A stretch of DNA of 64,000 nucleotides. It comes from Micromonospora arborensis (lineage in GTDB: Bacteria > Actinomycetota > Actinomycetes > Mycobacteriales > Micromonosporaceae). Each line of letters begins with the position of its first letter. The stretch's first letter is position 1. Where the stretch lies: contig NZ_PYBV01000017.1 in assembly GCF_003205615.1 (NCBI RefSeq), forward strand, positions 1 through 64,000, written 5' to 3'. This document shows positions 23,413 through 33,207 of this stretch, piece by piece. The notes under the pieces were generated by a model. It worked only from the letters and a program-made list of their open reading frames with translations, searched no databases and was not told the origin of the DNA. Both the position numbers and the translations under genes were made by a program.

Positions 23413-25215
23413 ATGAGTCACGTTCTCGCGGCAGTGGCCTGGCCGTACGCCAACGGCCCCCGCCACATCGGCCACGTCTCCGGTTTCGGCGTTCCCTCCG
23501 ACGTCTTCGCCCGGTACATGCGGATGGCCGGCCACGACGTGCTCATGGTCTCCGGCACCGACGAGCACGGCACCCCGATCCAGGTGCAGGCCGACGCGGA
23601 CGGGGTGACCCCGCGCGAGCTGGCCGACCGGTACAACAGGGTGATCGTCGAGGACCTGCACGGCCTCGGCCTCTCCTACGACCTGTTCACCCGCACCACG
23701 ACCCGCAACCACTACGCGGTGGTGCAGGAGTTGTTCGAGGGGATGTACCGCAACGGCTACATCGTGCCGAAGACCACCATGGGCGCCATCTCCCCGTCCA
23801 CCGGGCGCACCCTGCCCGACCGCTACATCGAGGGCACCTGCCCGATCTGCGGGTACGACAGTGCCCGTGGCGACCAGTGCGACAACTGCGGCAACCAGCT
23901 CGACCCGATCGACCTGATCGACCCGAAGTCGCGGATCAACGGGGAGACCCCGAAGTTCGTCGAGACCGAGCACTTCTTCCTGGACCTGCCCGCCCTGGCC
24001 GAGGTGCTGCGGCAATGGCTGGACACCCGGGACGGGTGGCGGCCCAACGTGCTGCGGTTCTCCCGCAACCTGCTCGACGACCTCCAACCCCGGGCGATCA
24101 CCCGCGACCTGGAGTGGGGCGTGCCGATCCCGCTGGAGGGCTGGCGCGACCGGCCGGACAAGCGGATCTACGTCTGGTTCGACGCGGTGATCGGCTACCT
24201 GTCCGCCTCGATCGAGTGGGCCCGCCGCTCCGGCGATCCGGAAGCCTGGCGGAAGTGGTGGTCCGCGGACGGGGCCGGTAAGGACAGCCAGTCCTACTAC
24301 TTCATGGGCAAGGACAACATCGTCTTCCACTCGGTGATCTGGCCGGCGCTGCTCTCCGGGTACTCCGGCGAGGGCTCCCGCGACGGTCAGCCGGGCGAGC
24401 TGGGTCGGCTCAACCTGCCCACCGAGGTGGTTTCCAGCGAATACCTGACCATGGAGGGGCGCAAGTTCTCCTCGTCCCGCAAGGTGGTCATCTACGTTCG
24501 CGACTTCCTGGAGCGCTACGACGCCGACGCGCTGCGCTACTTCATCGCCGCCGCCGGTCCGGAGAGCAACGACACCGACTTCACCTGGGCCGAGTTCCTC
24601 CGTCGCAACAACGACGAACTTGTCGCCGGCTGGGGCAACCTGGTCAACCGGTCCGTCTCGATGGCAGCGAAGAACTTCGGGGCGATCCCGCCGGTCGACC
24701 CGGCCGGGCTCACGGAGGCCGACGAGGCGCTGCTCGCGACCGCTCGGGCCGGGTTCGCAGTGGTCGGTGACCTGATCGGCCGGCACCGGCAGAAGCAGGC
24801 CATCGGCGAGGCCATGAAGGTGGTCGCCGAGGCCAACAGGTACCTCTCCGAGCAGGCCCCGTGGAAGCTCAAGGACGAGGCGGACAAGCCTCGGATGGGC
24901 ACCATCCTGCACGTCGCCCTCCAGGTGATCAGCGACGCGAACACGCTGCTCACCCCGTTCCTGCCGCACTCCGCGCAGCAGGTGCACGAGCTGCTCGGCG
25001 GCACCGGCGTGCACGCGCCGATGCCGGTCATCGAGCAGGTCGACGACCTGGACGGCGGTCCGGCGTACCCGATTCTCACCGGGGACTACACCGTCGGCGC
25101 GCGCTGGGAGTCGGTGTCGCTGGAGGCGGGCCGACCGTTGGCCGTGCCGAAGCCGGTGTTCCGCAAGCTCGACCCGTCGATCGTCGACGAGGAGCTGGCC
25201 CGGCTGGCCGAATGA
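23413..25215 (+). CDS. metG: methionyl-tRNA synthetase
   Basis: The protein is 600 aa. The HIGH motif appears as GPRHIGH (15-21) and KMSKS as KFSSS (in [11 protein letters not shown]). A zinc knuckle [18 protein letters not shown] inserts in the catalytic domain, as in class Ia MetRS with one knuckle. The anticodon-binding helices are present ([11 protein letters not shown]) and there is no C-terminal EMAP domain, so the length is normal for actinobacteria. No ribosome site is visible before the ATG. The gene heads a run of housekeeping genes. Confidence 0.97.
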   Translation: MSHVLAAVAWPYANGPRHIGHVSGFGVPSDVFARYMRMAGHDVLMVSGTDEHGTPIQVQADADGVTPRELADRYNRVIVEDLHGLGLSYDLFTRTTTRNHYAVVQELFEGMYRNGYIVPKTTMGAISPSTGRTLPDRYIEGTCPICGYDSARGDQCDNCGNQLDPIDLIDPKSRINGETPKFVETEHFFLDLPALAEVLRQWLDTRDGWRPNVLRFSRNLLDDLQPRAITRDLEWGVPIPLEGWRDRPDKRIYVWFDAVIGYLSASIEWARRSGDPEAWRKWWSADGAGKDSQSYYFMGKDNIVFHSVIWPALLSGYSGEGSRDGQPGELGRLNLPTEVVSSEYLTMEGRKFSSSRKVVIYVRDFLERYDADALRYFIAAAGPESNDTDFTWAEFLRRNNDELVAGWGNLVNRSVSMAAKNFGAIPPVDPAGLTEADEALLATARAGFAVVGDLIGRHRQKQAIGEAMKVVAEANRYLSEQAPWKLKDEADKPRMGTILHVALQVISDANTLLTPFLPHSAQQVHELLGGTGVHAPMPVIEQVDDLDGGPAYPILTGDYTVGARWESVSLEAGRPLAVPKPVFRKLDPSIVDEELARLAE

Positions 25216-25225
25216 ACGCAGGACG

Positions 25226-25257
25226 CGTGCGGCGGCAGGGTGCCCTGCCGCCGCACG
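25226..25257. terminator. bidirectional terminator after metG
   Basis: CGTGCGGCGGCAGGG (25226-25240) pairs over 15 bp with 25243-25257, with only TG between the arms, so the innermost pairs must open. It lies between the convergent metG and the gene ending at 25261. Confidence 0.8.
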
Positions 25258-25260
25258 GCG

Positions 25261-26508
25261 TCACATCGCGTACCGGGTGTCCATCACCTGGTCGTCGGTC
25301 ACCTCGGCACTCGGTGCCCACGCCTCGTAGACGCCACGCTCGTGGCACTGCGCACCGGTCGTGACCACCGCGTCCGGGTTCGGGTAGCGCAGTCGCATCC
25401 GCAGCCAACCGGCCTCCTCCCGCAGCACCAGGCAGGGCACGCCCCGCCACTGGGCGAACCGGAGCCGGCGGGCCACCGCGTCCACCGGGTAACGGGCCGC
25501 CCTGGTCTTCGCCAGCACCCGGAACCCGCCGGGCAGGTCGGCCACCGCCTCGTACTCGTTGTCGCCGTACATGCCGACAAGTTGGGTGGAGCGGGGCGCG
25601 TCCGAGTTCGGCACGTACTCCTGGTCCGGGGAGATGTTCGGCACCGCGGCCAGCAGGTGCCGCCACTGTGGGCCCACCATCCGCAGCCACCCGCGCTGCT
25701 CGGCCTGGTAGGTGTAGAGCACCACCTCCTCCCCCTCCGCCGGGTAGGCGATCAGGGTGGCGTTCGCCGGCATCGGCAGATCGGCGAAGTCCCGGGTGAT
25801 GAACTCCGGAATGAGCTGACCGTTGCTCGGCACGAAGCCCGTGCCCAGCACCGGTGCGCCGAGCCGGTCCCGGGAGGCCAGCGCGGTCAGGCCGCGGTGT
25901 GCCCCGCCCACCGGCACGTCGTAGTCGCCCGGGTCGGACGCCCGCCAGCGCAACGCGTACGCCACATCCGAGCTGTCCCGGCCGACCTCACCGTCGGTGC
26001 GCAGCACTGTCGTCGTCGCCGGCGTACGCAGATGCGCCACGTCATGCTCGCGGTAGCAGAAGCCGTGCGGCAGCCAGCCCCGTACGTACCCGGCGAGCTG
26101 CCGGGCAGAGAGCATCTTCACCATCCGGGTTCCTCGCCGGATCACGGCCGAGGCGCGTGCCGCCGTCAGTGTCGGATCACCCGCCGCGGCCGGCTGCTGG
26201 CTGAGCTGGTGCAGGTACGCCCAACCCCGCTCGCGGTGCGCGGGCATCATCAGCGGCGTCTCCGGCTCGTCGGCCGGCTCCGTCGCCCCGTGCACCGCGG
26301 TCACCTCGGTGACGTGCACGAACCGGCGCCACGGCAGGGCGCTGCCCGGTCGGGGCGCCCACTCGAAGCCGGCCACCTCGTCGGCGCTGAACAGCTCGTA
26401 CGCGGCGCCTCGGGCGATCTCCTCGGCCGGGTAGACGCCGCCGTCGAACGCCACGCGCAGCCCGGTGCGTTCGCCGGCGGTACCGCCGGCCTGAGGGGTG
26501 ACGCTCAT
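25261..26508 (-). CDS. uncharacterised protein, possible nucleotide- or protein-modifying enzyme
   Basis: The protein is 415 aa with ATG at 26508 and GGGAGGTGACGGC upstream. It is soluble. Conserved-looking segments include GVYPAEEIARGAAYELFSADEVAGFEW (split here only for reading), YALRWRASDPGDYDVPVGG, and twice a pattern of W-L-R-M-x-x (GWLRMVGPQWRH; GWLRMRLRYPNPD), which hints at an internal duplication. No recognised catalytic motif. Its 5' end lies 153 bp from tatD, in divergent orientation. The function heading is only a guess; treat it as hypothetical. Confidence 0.7.
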   Translation of the reverse strand: MSVTPQAGGTAGERTGLRVAFDGGVYPAEEIARGAAYELFSADEVAGFEWAPRPGSALPWRRFVHVTEVTAVHGATEPADEPETPLMMPAHRERGWAYLHQLSQQPAAAGDPTLTAARASAVIRRGTRMVKMLSARQLAGYVRGWLPHGFCYREHDVAHLRTPATTTVLRTDGEVGRDSSDVAYALRWRASDPGDYDVPVGGAHRGLTALASRDRLGAPVLGTGFVPSNGQLIPEFITRDFADLPMPANATLIAYPAEGEEVVLYTYQAEQRGWLRMVGPQWRHLLAAVPNISPDQEYVPNSDAPRSTQLVGMYGDNEYEAVADLPGGFRVLAKTRAARYPVDAVARRLRFAQWRGVPCLVLREEAGWLRMRLRYPNPDAVVTTGAQCHERGVYEAWAPSAEVTDDQVMDTRYAM

Positions 26509-26660
26509 GCCGTCACCTCCCTCTGCTCGGTGAGATGGGGACCGTCCCGCTGTCGCGTCGGCCCGGTGGCGCACTGGGGACGGTAGAGTCGCGCGGCGTA
26601 GCCGGGGTGAACGTCGGGTGGCGGGCAGATGGACAGCCCCGGTGTGTGATGCTGTCGCTG

Positions 26661-27548
26661 ATGAGCGAGCCGACTGAATCCCGTCGAGAGCGTGCCGCGC
26701 GGCGGGCCGGAGAGTTTCCGCCCGCCCCCGAGCCGCTGCCCCGGCCCGTGCTGGACAGCCACACCCACCTGGACATCACGGTCAGCGAGGCCGGTGTGCC
26801 CGGCGGCGGGCCGGCCGACGACCCGGTCGCCGTGGCGATCGCGTTGGCCACCAAGGTCGGCGTGGACCGCCTGGTCCAGGTGGGGGTGGACGTCGCTTCC
26901 TCCCAGTGGGGCGCGGACACCGCCGACCGGCACCCCGCCGTGCTGGCCACGGTGGCGCTGCACCCGAACGAGGCACCCCGGTTGGACGACCTCGACGAGG
27001 CGTTGCGGGAGATCGAGTCACTCGCCGCCCGTGACCGGGTCCGGGGGATCGGCGAGACCGGAATGGACTTCTTCCGGACCGGCGACGAGGGGCGTGCCGC
27101 GCAGGAGGAGAGTTTCCGGGCACACATCGCGATCGCGAAGCGGTACGGCAAGACGCTGGTCATCCACGACCGGGACGCGCACTCCGACGTGCTGCGGGTC
27201 CTCGACGACGAGGGCGCTCCGGAGCGGGTGGTGCTGCACTGCTTCTCCGGTGACGCGGATTTCGCCCGTGAGTGCGTCCGGCGCGGCTACCTGCTCAGCT
27301 TCGCCGGCACCGTCACCTTTGGCAGCGCCACCGCGTTGCGCGAGGCCGCCGCGCTCACCCCCATGGACCAGATCCTGGTGGAGACCGACGCCCCGTACCT
27401 CACCCCGACGCCGCACCGCGGCCGGCCGAACGCCTCGTACCTGATCCCGGTCACCGTCCGCGCGCTGGCCGCGACCACCGGCAGCGACCTGGACGAGCTG
27501 TGCGCGGCCATCTCCGCCAACGGCGACCGGGTCTTCGGCCCGTGGTGA
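26661..27548 (+). CDS. tatD: TatD-family metal-dependent DNase
   Basis: About 295 aa from ATG 26661 (an in-frame ATG at 26649 is possible; no ribosome site is clear). The metal ligands are in place: LDSHTHLD (HxH), [10 protein letters not shown] (Glu), LVIHDRDAH (His), VLHCFSG (His) and VETDAPYL (Asp). Members are 3'-5' exonucleases or deacylase-like hydrolases of the amidohydrolase fold. An N-terminal 25-residue Arg/Glu extension precedes the barrel. It is followed by rsmA, the common actinobacterial order metG-tatD-rsmA-ispE. Confidence 0.92.
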   Translation: MSEPTESRRERAARRAGEFPPAPEPLPRPVLDSHTHLDITVSEAGVPGGGPADDPVAVAIALATKVGVDRLVQVGVDVASSQWGADTADRHPAVLATVALHPNEAPRLDDLDEALREIESLAARDRVRGIGETGMDFFRTGDEGRAAQEESFRAHIAIAKRYGKTLVIHDRDAHSDVLRVLDDEGAPERVVLHCFSGDADFARECVRRGYLLSFAGTVTFGSATALREAAALTPMDQILVETDAPYLTPTPHRGRPNASYLIPVTVRALAATTGSDLDELCAAISANGDRVFGPW

Positions 27549-27594
27549 GCCCGGCCCGACGGTCGGCCCCGACGACGCCGCTACGCTGCCAGGC

Positions 27595-28464
27595 ATGACC
27601 GGTCTCCTCGGCCCGGCGGAGATCCGGGAACTCGCCGCCCGGCTGGGCGTCGCGCCCACCAAGAAGCTGGGCCAGAACTTCGTGCACGACCCGAACACGG
27701 TGCGCCGAATCGTCAACGCCGCCGGCCTGACCCCCGACGACGTGGCCCTGGAGGTCGGGCCGGGGCTCGGCTCGCTCACCCTGGGCCTGCTGCCCGTCGC
27801 CGGGCACGTCCACGCCGTGGAGATCGACCCGGTGCTCGCCGGGGCGCTGCCGGAGACCGCCGCGCGGCACGCCGGGGCCGATGCCGGCCGGCTCACCGTG
27901 CACCGCGCCGACGCGCTGCGCATCGACGCCGCCGCGCTGGCGGACCCGCCACCGACCGCGCTGGTGGCGAACCTGCCCTACAACGTGGCCGTGCCCGTGG
28001 TGCTGCACCTGCTCGCCGTGCTGCCCACCCTGCGGCACGGCCTGGTGATGGTGCAGAAGGAGGTCGCCGACCGGCTCGTCGCCGGTCCCGGCTCCAAGGT
28101 GTACGGCATCCCGTCGGTCAAGCTCGCCTGGTACGCCCAGGCCCGGGGCGCCGGCCGGGTGCCCCCGAACGTGTTCTGGCCGGTCCCCAACGTCGACTCC
28201 GGCCTGGTCGCCTTCACCTGCCGCGAACCACCCCGAGCCGACGTACCGCGGGAAGCGGTCTTCGCGGTGGTCGACGCGGCGTTCGCGCAGCGGCGCAAGA
28301 CGCTGCGGGCCGCGTTGGCCGGCTGGGCCGGCGGCCCGGACCGGGCCGCCGCCGCCCTCACCGCGGCGGGCGTCGACCCCGGTGCCCGGGGGGAGTCACT
28401 GACCGTCGAGCAGTTCACCGCCATCGCCGCGTCGGCTCCGGTCGGTACGCGGGCCGCGAAGTAG
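27595..28464 (+). CDS. rsmA: 16S rRNA dimethyladenosine transferase
   Basis: The protein is 289 aa. [12 protein letters not shown] (23-34) is the N-terminal family signature, [11 protein letters not shown] the S-adenosylmethionine site, [11 protein letters not shown] the acidic loop, and [14 protein letters not shown] the catalytic NLPY motif. The enzyme dimethylates two adjacent adenines near the 3' end of 16S rRNA during 30S assembly. It is also called KsgA. The gene begins 46 bp after tatD, and ispE follows with one gene between. Confidence 0.96.
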   Translation: MTGLLGPAEIRELAARLGVAPTKKLGQNFVHDPNTVRRIVNAAGLTPDDVALEVGPGLGSLTLGLLPVAGHVHAVEIDPVLAGALPETAARHAGADAGRLTVHRADALRIDAAALADPPPTALVANLPYNVAVPVVLHLLAVLPTLRHGLVMVQKEVADRLVAGPGSKVYGIPSVKLAWYAQARGAGRVPPNVFWPVPNVDSGLVAFTCREPPRADVPREAVFAVVDAAFAQRRKTLRAALAGWAGGPDRAAAALTAAGVDPGARGESLTVEQFTAIAASAPVGTRAAK

Positions 28465-28496
28465 GCTGACGCCGTGCCCGCCGAGGAGGTGTACGA

Positions 28497-29081
28497 GTGA
28501 CCGCGCAGCCGATCGAGCCCGCCGCCCAGGGGATGTGGACCCCGGACCCCATCCGGCAGCGACTGGCCAACCACACCATCGAGGACGTGCTGGCCCTGCC
28601 CGACGACGCCCCCCGCGTCGAGCTACGTGACGGAGTCCTCGTCGTGGTTCCCTCCCCGACCATTGGTCATCAGAACATCGGCAACCTGTTGTGGATGTGG
28701 TTGCGGCAGCACGCGCCGGTCGACCTGACGCCGGCCACCGCCGTCGGGGTAGCGATCAACTACCGGAACTCGCTCGAACCCGACGTCGTGCTTCTCAAGC
28801 GTCCGGTGGCGGCCGACCACCACTACTTCGAGGCTGAGCAGGTCATGCTGGCCGTCGAGGTTGTCTCGCCCGGCACGCGTCGGCGGGACCGGCTGGAGAA
28901 GCCGGCCGACTACGCCGATGCCGGGATCCCGCACTACTGGCGGATCGAGCAGAATCCGGTGCACGTGTACGCGTACGACCTGGTCGACGGCCGGTACGAG
29001 CTGGCCGCCGACTCTGCCGAGGAGTTGATCGTGGCCAAGCCGTTCGACATTCGTCTGCGCGTACGGGACATCACCCCGTGA
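28497..29081 (+). CDS. Uma2-family PD-(D/E)xK endonuclease-like protein
   Basis: The protein is 194 aa with GTG preceded by GAGGAG. Features of the Uma2/DUF820 fold are ELRDGVLVVVPSPTIGHQNI, then EPDVVLLK (acidic metal ligand), LAVEVVSPGTRRRDRLEK (E-x-V-S-P with following K) and YADAGIPHYWRIE. These resemble restriction-nuclease cores. Biological roles of Uma2 proteins are unclear, and they are numerous in cyanobacteria and actinomycetes. It is inserted between rsmA and ispE and overlaps the latter by 4 bp (GTGA), so it is translated with it. Confidence 0.88.
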   Translation: MTAQPIEPAAQGMWTPDPIRQRLANHTIEDVLALPDDAPRVELRDGVLVVVPSPTIGHQNIGNLLWMWLRQHAPVDLTPATAVGVAINYRNSLEPDVVLLKRPVAADHHYFEAEQVMLAVEVVSPGTRRRDRLEKPADYADAGIPHYWRIEQNPVHVYAYDLVDGRYELAADSAEELIVAKPFDIRLRVRDITP

Positions 29082-30028
29082 CCGAGGCCTGGCGACCGGA
29101 CGGCGAGGACGAGCGACGCGGGGCCATCGGCCCGGTAAAGGTCCGGGTGCCGGCGAAGGTCAATCTGCACCTCGGGGTGGGCCCGCTGCGCCGGGACGGC
29201 TTCCACGAGCTGAACACGGTCTACCACGCCATCTCGATCTACGACGAGCTGACGGCCCGCCGCGGTGACACCCTCGCCCTGACCATGGAGGGCGAGGGCA
29301 CCGGTGAGCTGGCGTTGGACGACACCAACCTGGTGATCCGCGCGGCGCACGCCCTCGCCGGGTACGCGGGGGTGCTGCCGCACGCCCGACTGCACCTGCG
29401 CAAGCAGATCCCCCTCGCCGGTGGGCTGGCCGGCGGTAGCGCCGACGCGGCCGCCACGCTGGTGGCCTGCGACGCGCTCTGGGGCACCGGGCTGTCCCGC
29501 GACGAGTTGGCCGGGATCGCCGCTGACCTCGGCTCCGACGTGCCCTTCCTGATCTACGGCGGCACCGCGCTGGGCACCGGCCGGGGCGAGGCGATCAGCC
29601 CCGTGCTGGCTCGCCCCACCTCCTGGCACTGGGTGGTGGCGGTCGCCGACGGCGGCCTCAGCACCCCGGCCGCGTACCGCGAGTTGGATCGGCTCCGCGA
29701 TGCTGGGACCGCTGGTGCCCCGCTGGGCAGCACTGACGCGCTGCTGGGCGCGTTGCGCCAGCGTGACCCCCGGGTGCTCGCCCGGACGCTCGGCAACGAC
29801 CTCCAGGACGCCGCGCTGGCCATGCGCCCGGCGCTGGCCGACACCCTCAAGGCCGGTGAGGCGGCCGGCGCGCTCACCGGCATCGTCTCCGGCTCCGGGC
29901 CGACCTGCGTGTTCCTCGCCGCCGACGAGGCAGACGCGGAGCGGATCGCCGCCGAGCTGACTGCCGCGGGCGTGTGCCGGGAGGCCCGGGTCGCGCACGG
30001 TCCGGTCGCCGGCGCTCGCGTCGGCTGA
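29078..30028 (+). CDS. ispE: 4-diphosphocytidyl-2-C-methyl-D-erythritol kinase
   Basis: The protein is 316 aa. It is a GHMP kinase: VRVPAKVNLHLGVGPLRRDG at the N-terminus, the ATP loop PLAGGLAGGSADAAATL, and GIVSGSGPTCVFL near the C-terminus. It phosphorylates CDP-methylerythritol in the MEP route to isoprenoids. The start GTG overlaps the Uma2 gene's stop. About 20 extra residues at the N-terminus (TEAWRPDGEDERRGAIG) precede the conserved region, and an internal start cannot be excluded. Confidence 0.95.
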   Translation: MTEAWRPDGEDERRGAIGPVKVRVPAKVNLHLGVGPLRRDGFHELNTVYHAISIYDELTARRGDTLALTMEGEGTGELALDDTNLVIRAAHALAGYAGVLPHARLHLRKQIPLAGGLAGGSADAAATLVACDALWGTGLSRDELAGIAADLGSDVPFLIYGGTALGTGRGEAISPVLARPTSWHWVVAVADGGLSTPAAYRELDRLRDAGTAGAPLGSTDALLGALRQRDPRVLARTLGNDLQDAALAMRPALADTLKAGEAAGALTGIVSGSGPTCVFLAADEADAERIAAELTAAGVCREARVAHGPVAGARVG

Positions 30029-30140
30029 CGGCGCGTCCCACCGGGCGCGCGGCGCGGCCATCCATGTCGTCCGCGTACCCTTGGGTCAGGCGTCCAGGTG
30101 CCCGCCGGCACCGGGACGCTTTGATCATGAAGGGTGGAAT

Positions 30141-31946
30141 GTGGCGAACATCGTCAATCTGGACCGGGTGTCCAAGGGGTACGGCGCCGCCGGGCGGCTG
30201 CTCACGGACGTCTCGCTCGGCCTGGACGACGCCGACCGGATCGGCGTGGTCGGCCTCAACGGCGCCGGCAAGTCCACCCTGCTGCGGCTGCTCACCAAGC
30301 AGGAGGACCCCGACGACGGCCGGGTGACCCACCGCCGTGACCTGCGCGTGCTCTGGCTGCCGCAGCAGCTCACGCTCGCCCCCGACGCCACCGTCCGGGA
30401 CGTGGTGCTCGGGACCGCCTGGCTCGCCGAGGGCATGGGCGCCGAGCACGAGTGGGCCGGCGACGCCGGGGTGCGGGCCATCCTCGACGGCCTCGGTATG
30501 CCGCATCTCGGCCTCGACCAGCCGGTCGGCCCGATGTCCGGTGGCGAACGCCGGAGGGTGGCGCTCGCCGCGCTGCTCGTCCGCGACTGCGACCTGCTCA
30601 TCCTCGACGAGCCCACCAACCACCTCGATGTCGGCGGTGTCGACTGGCTGGCCCGGCACCTGGTCGGCCGCAAGGGCGCCCTGGTCGTGGTCACCCACGA
30701 CCGGTGGTTCCTGGACGCGGTCTGCACCAACACCTGGGAGGTCGCCGACCAGACCGTCCGCGCCTACGAGGGTGGTTTCGCCGCCTGGACCCTCGCCCGT
30801 GCCGAGCGCGAACGCGTCGCCGCCGCCACCGAGGCCCGCCGGCAGAACCTGCTCCGCAAGGAGATCGCCTGGCTGCGCCGTGGCCCGCCCGCCCGGACCT
30901 CCAAGCCCCAGTTCCGCATCGACGCCGCGAACGCGTTGATCGCCGACGTGCCGCCGGCGCGCGACACCATGTCGCTGCAGCGCATGGCCACCTCCCGTCT
31001 CGGCAAGCAGGTGTACGACCTGGAGAACGTCGAGCTGCACGCCGGCCCCAAGGAGATCCTGCGCGACGTCACCTGGCTGGTCGGCCCGGGCGACCGGATC
31101 GCCATCCTCGGTGCCAACGGCGCCGGCAAGACCACGTTGCTGCGGATGCTGGCCGGCATCACCCGCCCCGACGGTGGCCGTCTCGGCACCGGCTCCACCG
31201 TGCGGCCCGCATTCCTCTCCCAGGAGCTCAGCGAGCTGCCCGGGCACCTGCGGGTGCTCGAAGCCGTCGAGGAGGTCGCCCGCAGGGTGCAACTCGGCGA
31301 CCGGGAGGTCTCGGCCGCGCAGCTCGCCGAGGTGTTCGGCTTCGACGACCGCCGACTCTGGACCCCGGTCAGTGACCTCTCCGGTGGGGAACGCCGCCGG
31401 TTGCAGATGCTGCGGCTGCTCGCCGGCGAGCCCAACGTGCTGCTCTTCGACGAGCCCACCAACGACCTGGACACCGACACCCTCGCCGCGCTGGAGGACC
31501 TGCTCGACTCGTGGCCCGGCACGATCATCGTGGCGAGCCACGACCGCTACCTGATCGAGCGGGTCACCGACACGGCGTACGGGATGTTCGGCGACGGCCG
31601 GTTGGTGCACCTGCCGGGCGGTGTGGATGAGTACCTCGCCCGGACCGCGGAGCGGGCCGGATTCTCACGGCCGGGCGGCACGTCGCCCTCCGCGCCCGCC
31701 GCTTCCTCGGGAGGCGGCATGTCCGCCGCCGAGGTCCGTCAGGCGCGCAAGGACCTGACCCGGCTGGAACGGCAGCTCAGCAAGCTCGACCAGCGCGAGA
31801 CCACGCTGCTCGATCAGCTCGCGGCGGACGCCACCGACTACGCCCGGGTCGCCGATCTGGATGCCCAGCTCAAGGATCTGCGCGCCGAGCGGGAGCGGAT
31901 CGAGGAGAGCTGGATGACGCTCGCCGAGGAGCTTCCCGAGAGCTGA
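30141..31946 (+). CDS. ABC-F family ATPase
   Basis: The protein is 601 aa with GTG at 30141 after AAGGGTGGAAT. Two ABC domains occur in one chain without membrane segments: Walker A GLNGAGKST and GANGAGKTT, signatures MSGGERRR and LSGGERRR, and Walker [13 protein letters not shown] and LLFDEPTNDLD. The linker between them is positively charged (RRQNLLRKEIAWLRRG). A C-terminal coiled coil (about 540-600) ends the protein. ABC-F proteins act on ribosomes in translation or antibiotic resistance; this resembles the widely conserved Uup-like group. Confidence 0.93.
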   Translation: MANIVNLDRVSKGYGAAGRLLTDVSLGLDDADRIGVVGLNGAGKSTLLRLLTKQEDPDDGRVTHRRDLRVLWLPQQLTLAPDATVRDVVLGTAWLAEGMGAEHEWAGDAGVRAILDGLGMPHLGLDQPVGPMSGGERRRVALAALLVRDCDLLILDEPTNHLDVGGVDWLARHLVGRKGALVVVTHDRWFLDAVCTNTWEVADQTVRAYEGGFAAWTLARAERERVAAATEARRQNLLRKEIAWLRRGPPARTSKPQFRIDAANALIADVPPARDTMSLQRMATSRLGKQVYDLENVELHAGPKEILRDVTWLVGPGDRIAILGANGAGKTTLLRMLAGITRPDGGRLGTGSTVRPAFLSQELSELPGHLRVLEAVEEVARRVQLGDREVSAAQLAEVFGFDDRRLWTPVSDLSGGERRRLQMLRLLAGEPNVLLFDEPTNDLDTDTLAALEDLLDSWPGTIIVASHDRYLIERVTDTAYGMFGDGRLVHLPGGVDEYLARTAERAGFSRPGGTSPSAPAASSGGGMSAAEVRQARKDLTRLERQLSKLDQRETTLLDQLAADATDYARVADLDAQLKDLRAERERIEESWMTLAEELPES

Positions 31947-31969
31947 CCGGGCCGAACGCGCCGGCCCGG
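31947..31969 (+). terminator. short GC hairpin after the ABC-F gene
   Basis: CCGGGCC (31947-31953) pairs with GGCCCGG (31963-31969) directly after the stop codon. There is no T-tract. Confidence 0.5.
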
Positions 31970-32048
31970 GGGCCGTGTGCGGCGTCACACCGCCACATGC
32001 GGGACAATCGTCGGCGACACCTCACCCCACGGCGTTGGAGACACAGAC

Positions 32049-32504
32049 ATGGCCCACACCCCCGTCAACCATCCCGCGCGGCCGGTCTACCGGGCGATCG
32101 GCGGGCTGACCGGTCTGTACCTGGTGGTCTTCGGTGTGCTCGGCATCATCGCGAGCACCGGCAACGAGATCCTCGCCCAGGACGACACCCGGGTCCTCGG
32201 TCAGGGCACCAACCTCGGCTTCTCGCTGCTCACCGTTCTGCTCGGGATCGTCGTGCTGGTCGGCACCGCGCTCGGCCGCAACATCGACGTGGCGATCAAC
32301 CAGTGGCTGGCGTACGCCCTGATGGTGGTGAGCCTGGCCGGTCTGGCGTTCATCCGGACCGACGCCAACATCTTCAACTTCAGCATCGTCACCGTCATGG
32401 TCGTGATGGCGACCGCTCTGGTGCTGCTGGTGGTCGGCATGTACGGCAAGGTCGGGTCGGACGAGGAGGCGGAGGCTTTCCAGAAGGCTCGGCTTGTGCT
32501 CTGA
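32049..32504 (+). CDS. DUF4383 membrane protein, paralogue 1
   Basis: The protein is 151 aa, ATG at 32049. It starts MAHTPVNHPARPVYRAIGGL and has four transmembrane segments (for example LTGLYLVVFGVLGIIAST and VVMATALVLLVVGMYG). The family usually has about 150 residues with this N-terminal H-P-x-R-x-x-Y pattern. Its function is not established. The gene at 32724 encodes a paralogue with the same topology. A conserved-loop hairpin starts 8 bp after its stop. Confidence 0.85.
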   Translation: MAHTPVNHPARPVYRAIGGLTGLYLVVFGVLGIIASTGNEILAQDDTRVLGQGTNLGFSLLTVLLGIVVLVGTALGRNIDVAINQWLAYALMVVSLAGLAFIRTDANIFNFSIVTVMVVMATALVLLVVGMYGKVGSDEEAEAFQKARLVL

Positions 32505-32511
32505 GCTTCCC

Positions 32512-32624
32512 GAGTTTGGTTGCCGTTGTGGGTTTTCGCCGGAGCCCGAGCTGCTCCGGGCGGTCAGGCTTGATCCCTGCGCAGCTCGGGCTCCGGCGAA
32601 AACCTGACCTGGTCCTGCCATTCG
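32512..32624. repeat. conserved-loop hairpin, copy A
   Basis: A perfect 24-bp stem (32531-32554 against 32581-32604) encloses a 26-nt loop starting TCCGGGCGGTCAGGCTTGAT. The left flank is GAGTTTGGTTGCCGTT (32512-32527) and GCCATTCG lies on the right (32617-32624). Copy B at 62308-62437 has the same loop (25 of 26), a similar left flank (14 of 16) and the same GCCATTCG, but an unrelated stem. It may terminate the DUF4383 gene. The remaining intergenic sequence to 32723 shows nothing else clear. Confidence 0.85.
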
Positions 32625-32723
32625 GCGGACCCTTCCGGCTTTGGGGTTCTTCGGACAGTTGGCTCTGCCTTGGGTGACAATCCTCCTGAAACGGTCTAAC
32701 TCAGGTGGACGGGGATCAGGGGT

Positions 32724-33200
32724 ATGCCGCACTTTCCGGTGAACCATCCGGCACGGCCGCTCTACCGGGTCCTCTCCGGCCTGATCGGCGTCTACATCCT
32801 GGTCTTCGGCGTCTGGGGCATCGCCGAGACGATCGGCGACCCGCTCTTTGACCGAAGCAGCACCTGGGCCCTCGGGCTCCGCACCAACCTGGCCTTCTCG
32901 CTCGCCTCGGTGGTCTTCGGAGTGGTCCTGATCATCGGGGCTTCGCGGCGTACCAACCTCGGCCACTACATGAACCTCACCGCCGGGGTGGTGTTCCTGG
33001 TTACCAGCATCCTGATGATGTCCGTGCTGCAGACCGGAGCGAACTTCCTCAACTTCTCCATGTCGACAGTGGTCGTGTCGATGCTGTTCGGCCTGATCCT
33101 GCTCGGCACCGGCCTCTACGACAAGGTCGGCCCACCGGAGCACGCCGCGGCGGAGCTGGAGAACCGCAAACACCCGGTGGCCGACGTGCACCGGCGCTGA
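32724..33200 (+). CDS. DUF4383 membrane protein, paralogue 2
   Basis: The protein is 158 aa with AGGGG just before the ATG. It starts MPHFPVNHPARPLYRVLSGL and has four membrane segments like its neighbour. The two share the N-terminal motif and positions of the helices, and diverge in the tail (here HAAAELENRKHPVADVHRR). Tandem duplication followed by divergence is likely. The 219-bp gap between them carries hairpin copy A. Function unknown; a stress-related envelope role is sometimes suggested for such proteins but is not supported here. Confidence 0.85.
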   Translation: MPHFPVNHPARPLYRVLSGLIGVYILVFGVWGIAETIGDPLFDRSSTWALGLRTNLAFSLASVVFGVVLIIGASRRTNLGHYMNLTAGVVFLVTSILMMSVLQTGANFLNFSMSTVVVSMLFGLILLGTGLYDKVGPPEHAAAELENRKHPVADVHRR

Positions 33201-33207
33201 CCCACGA

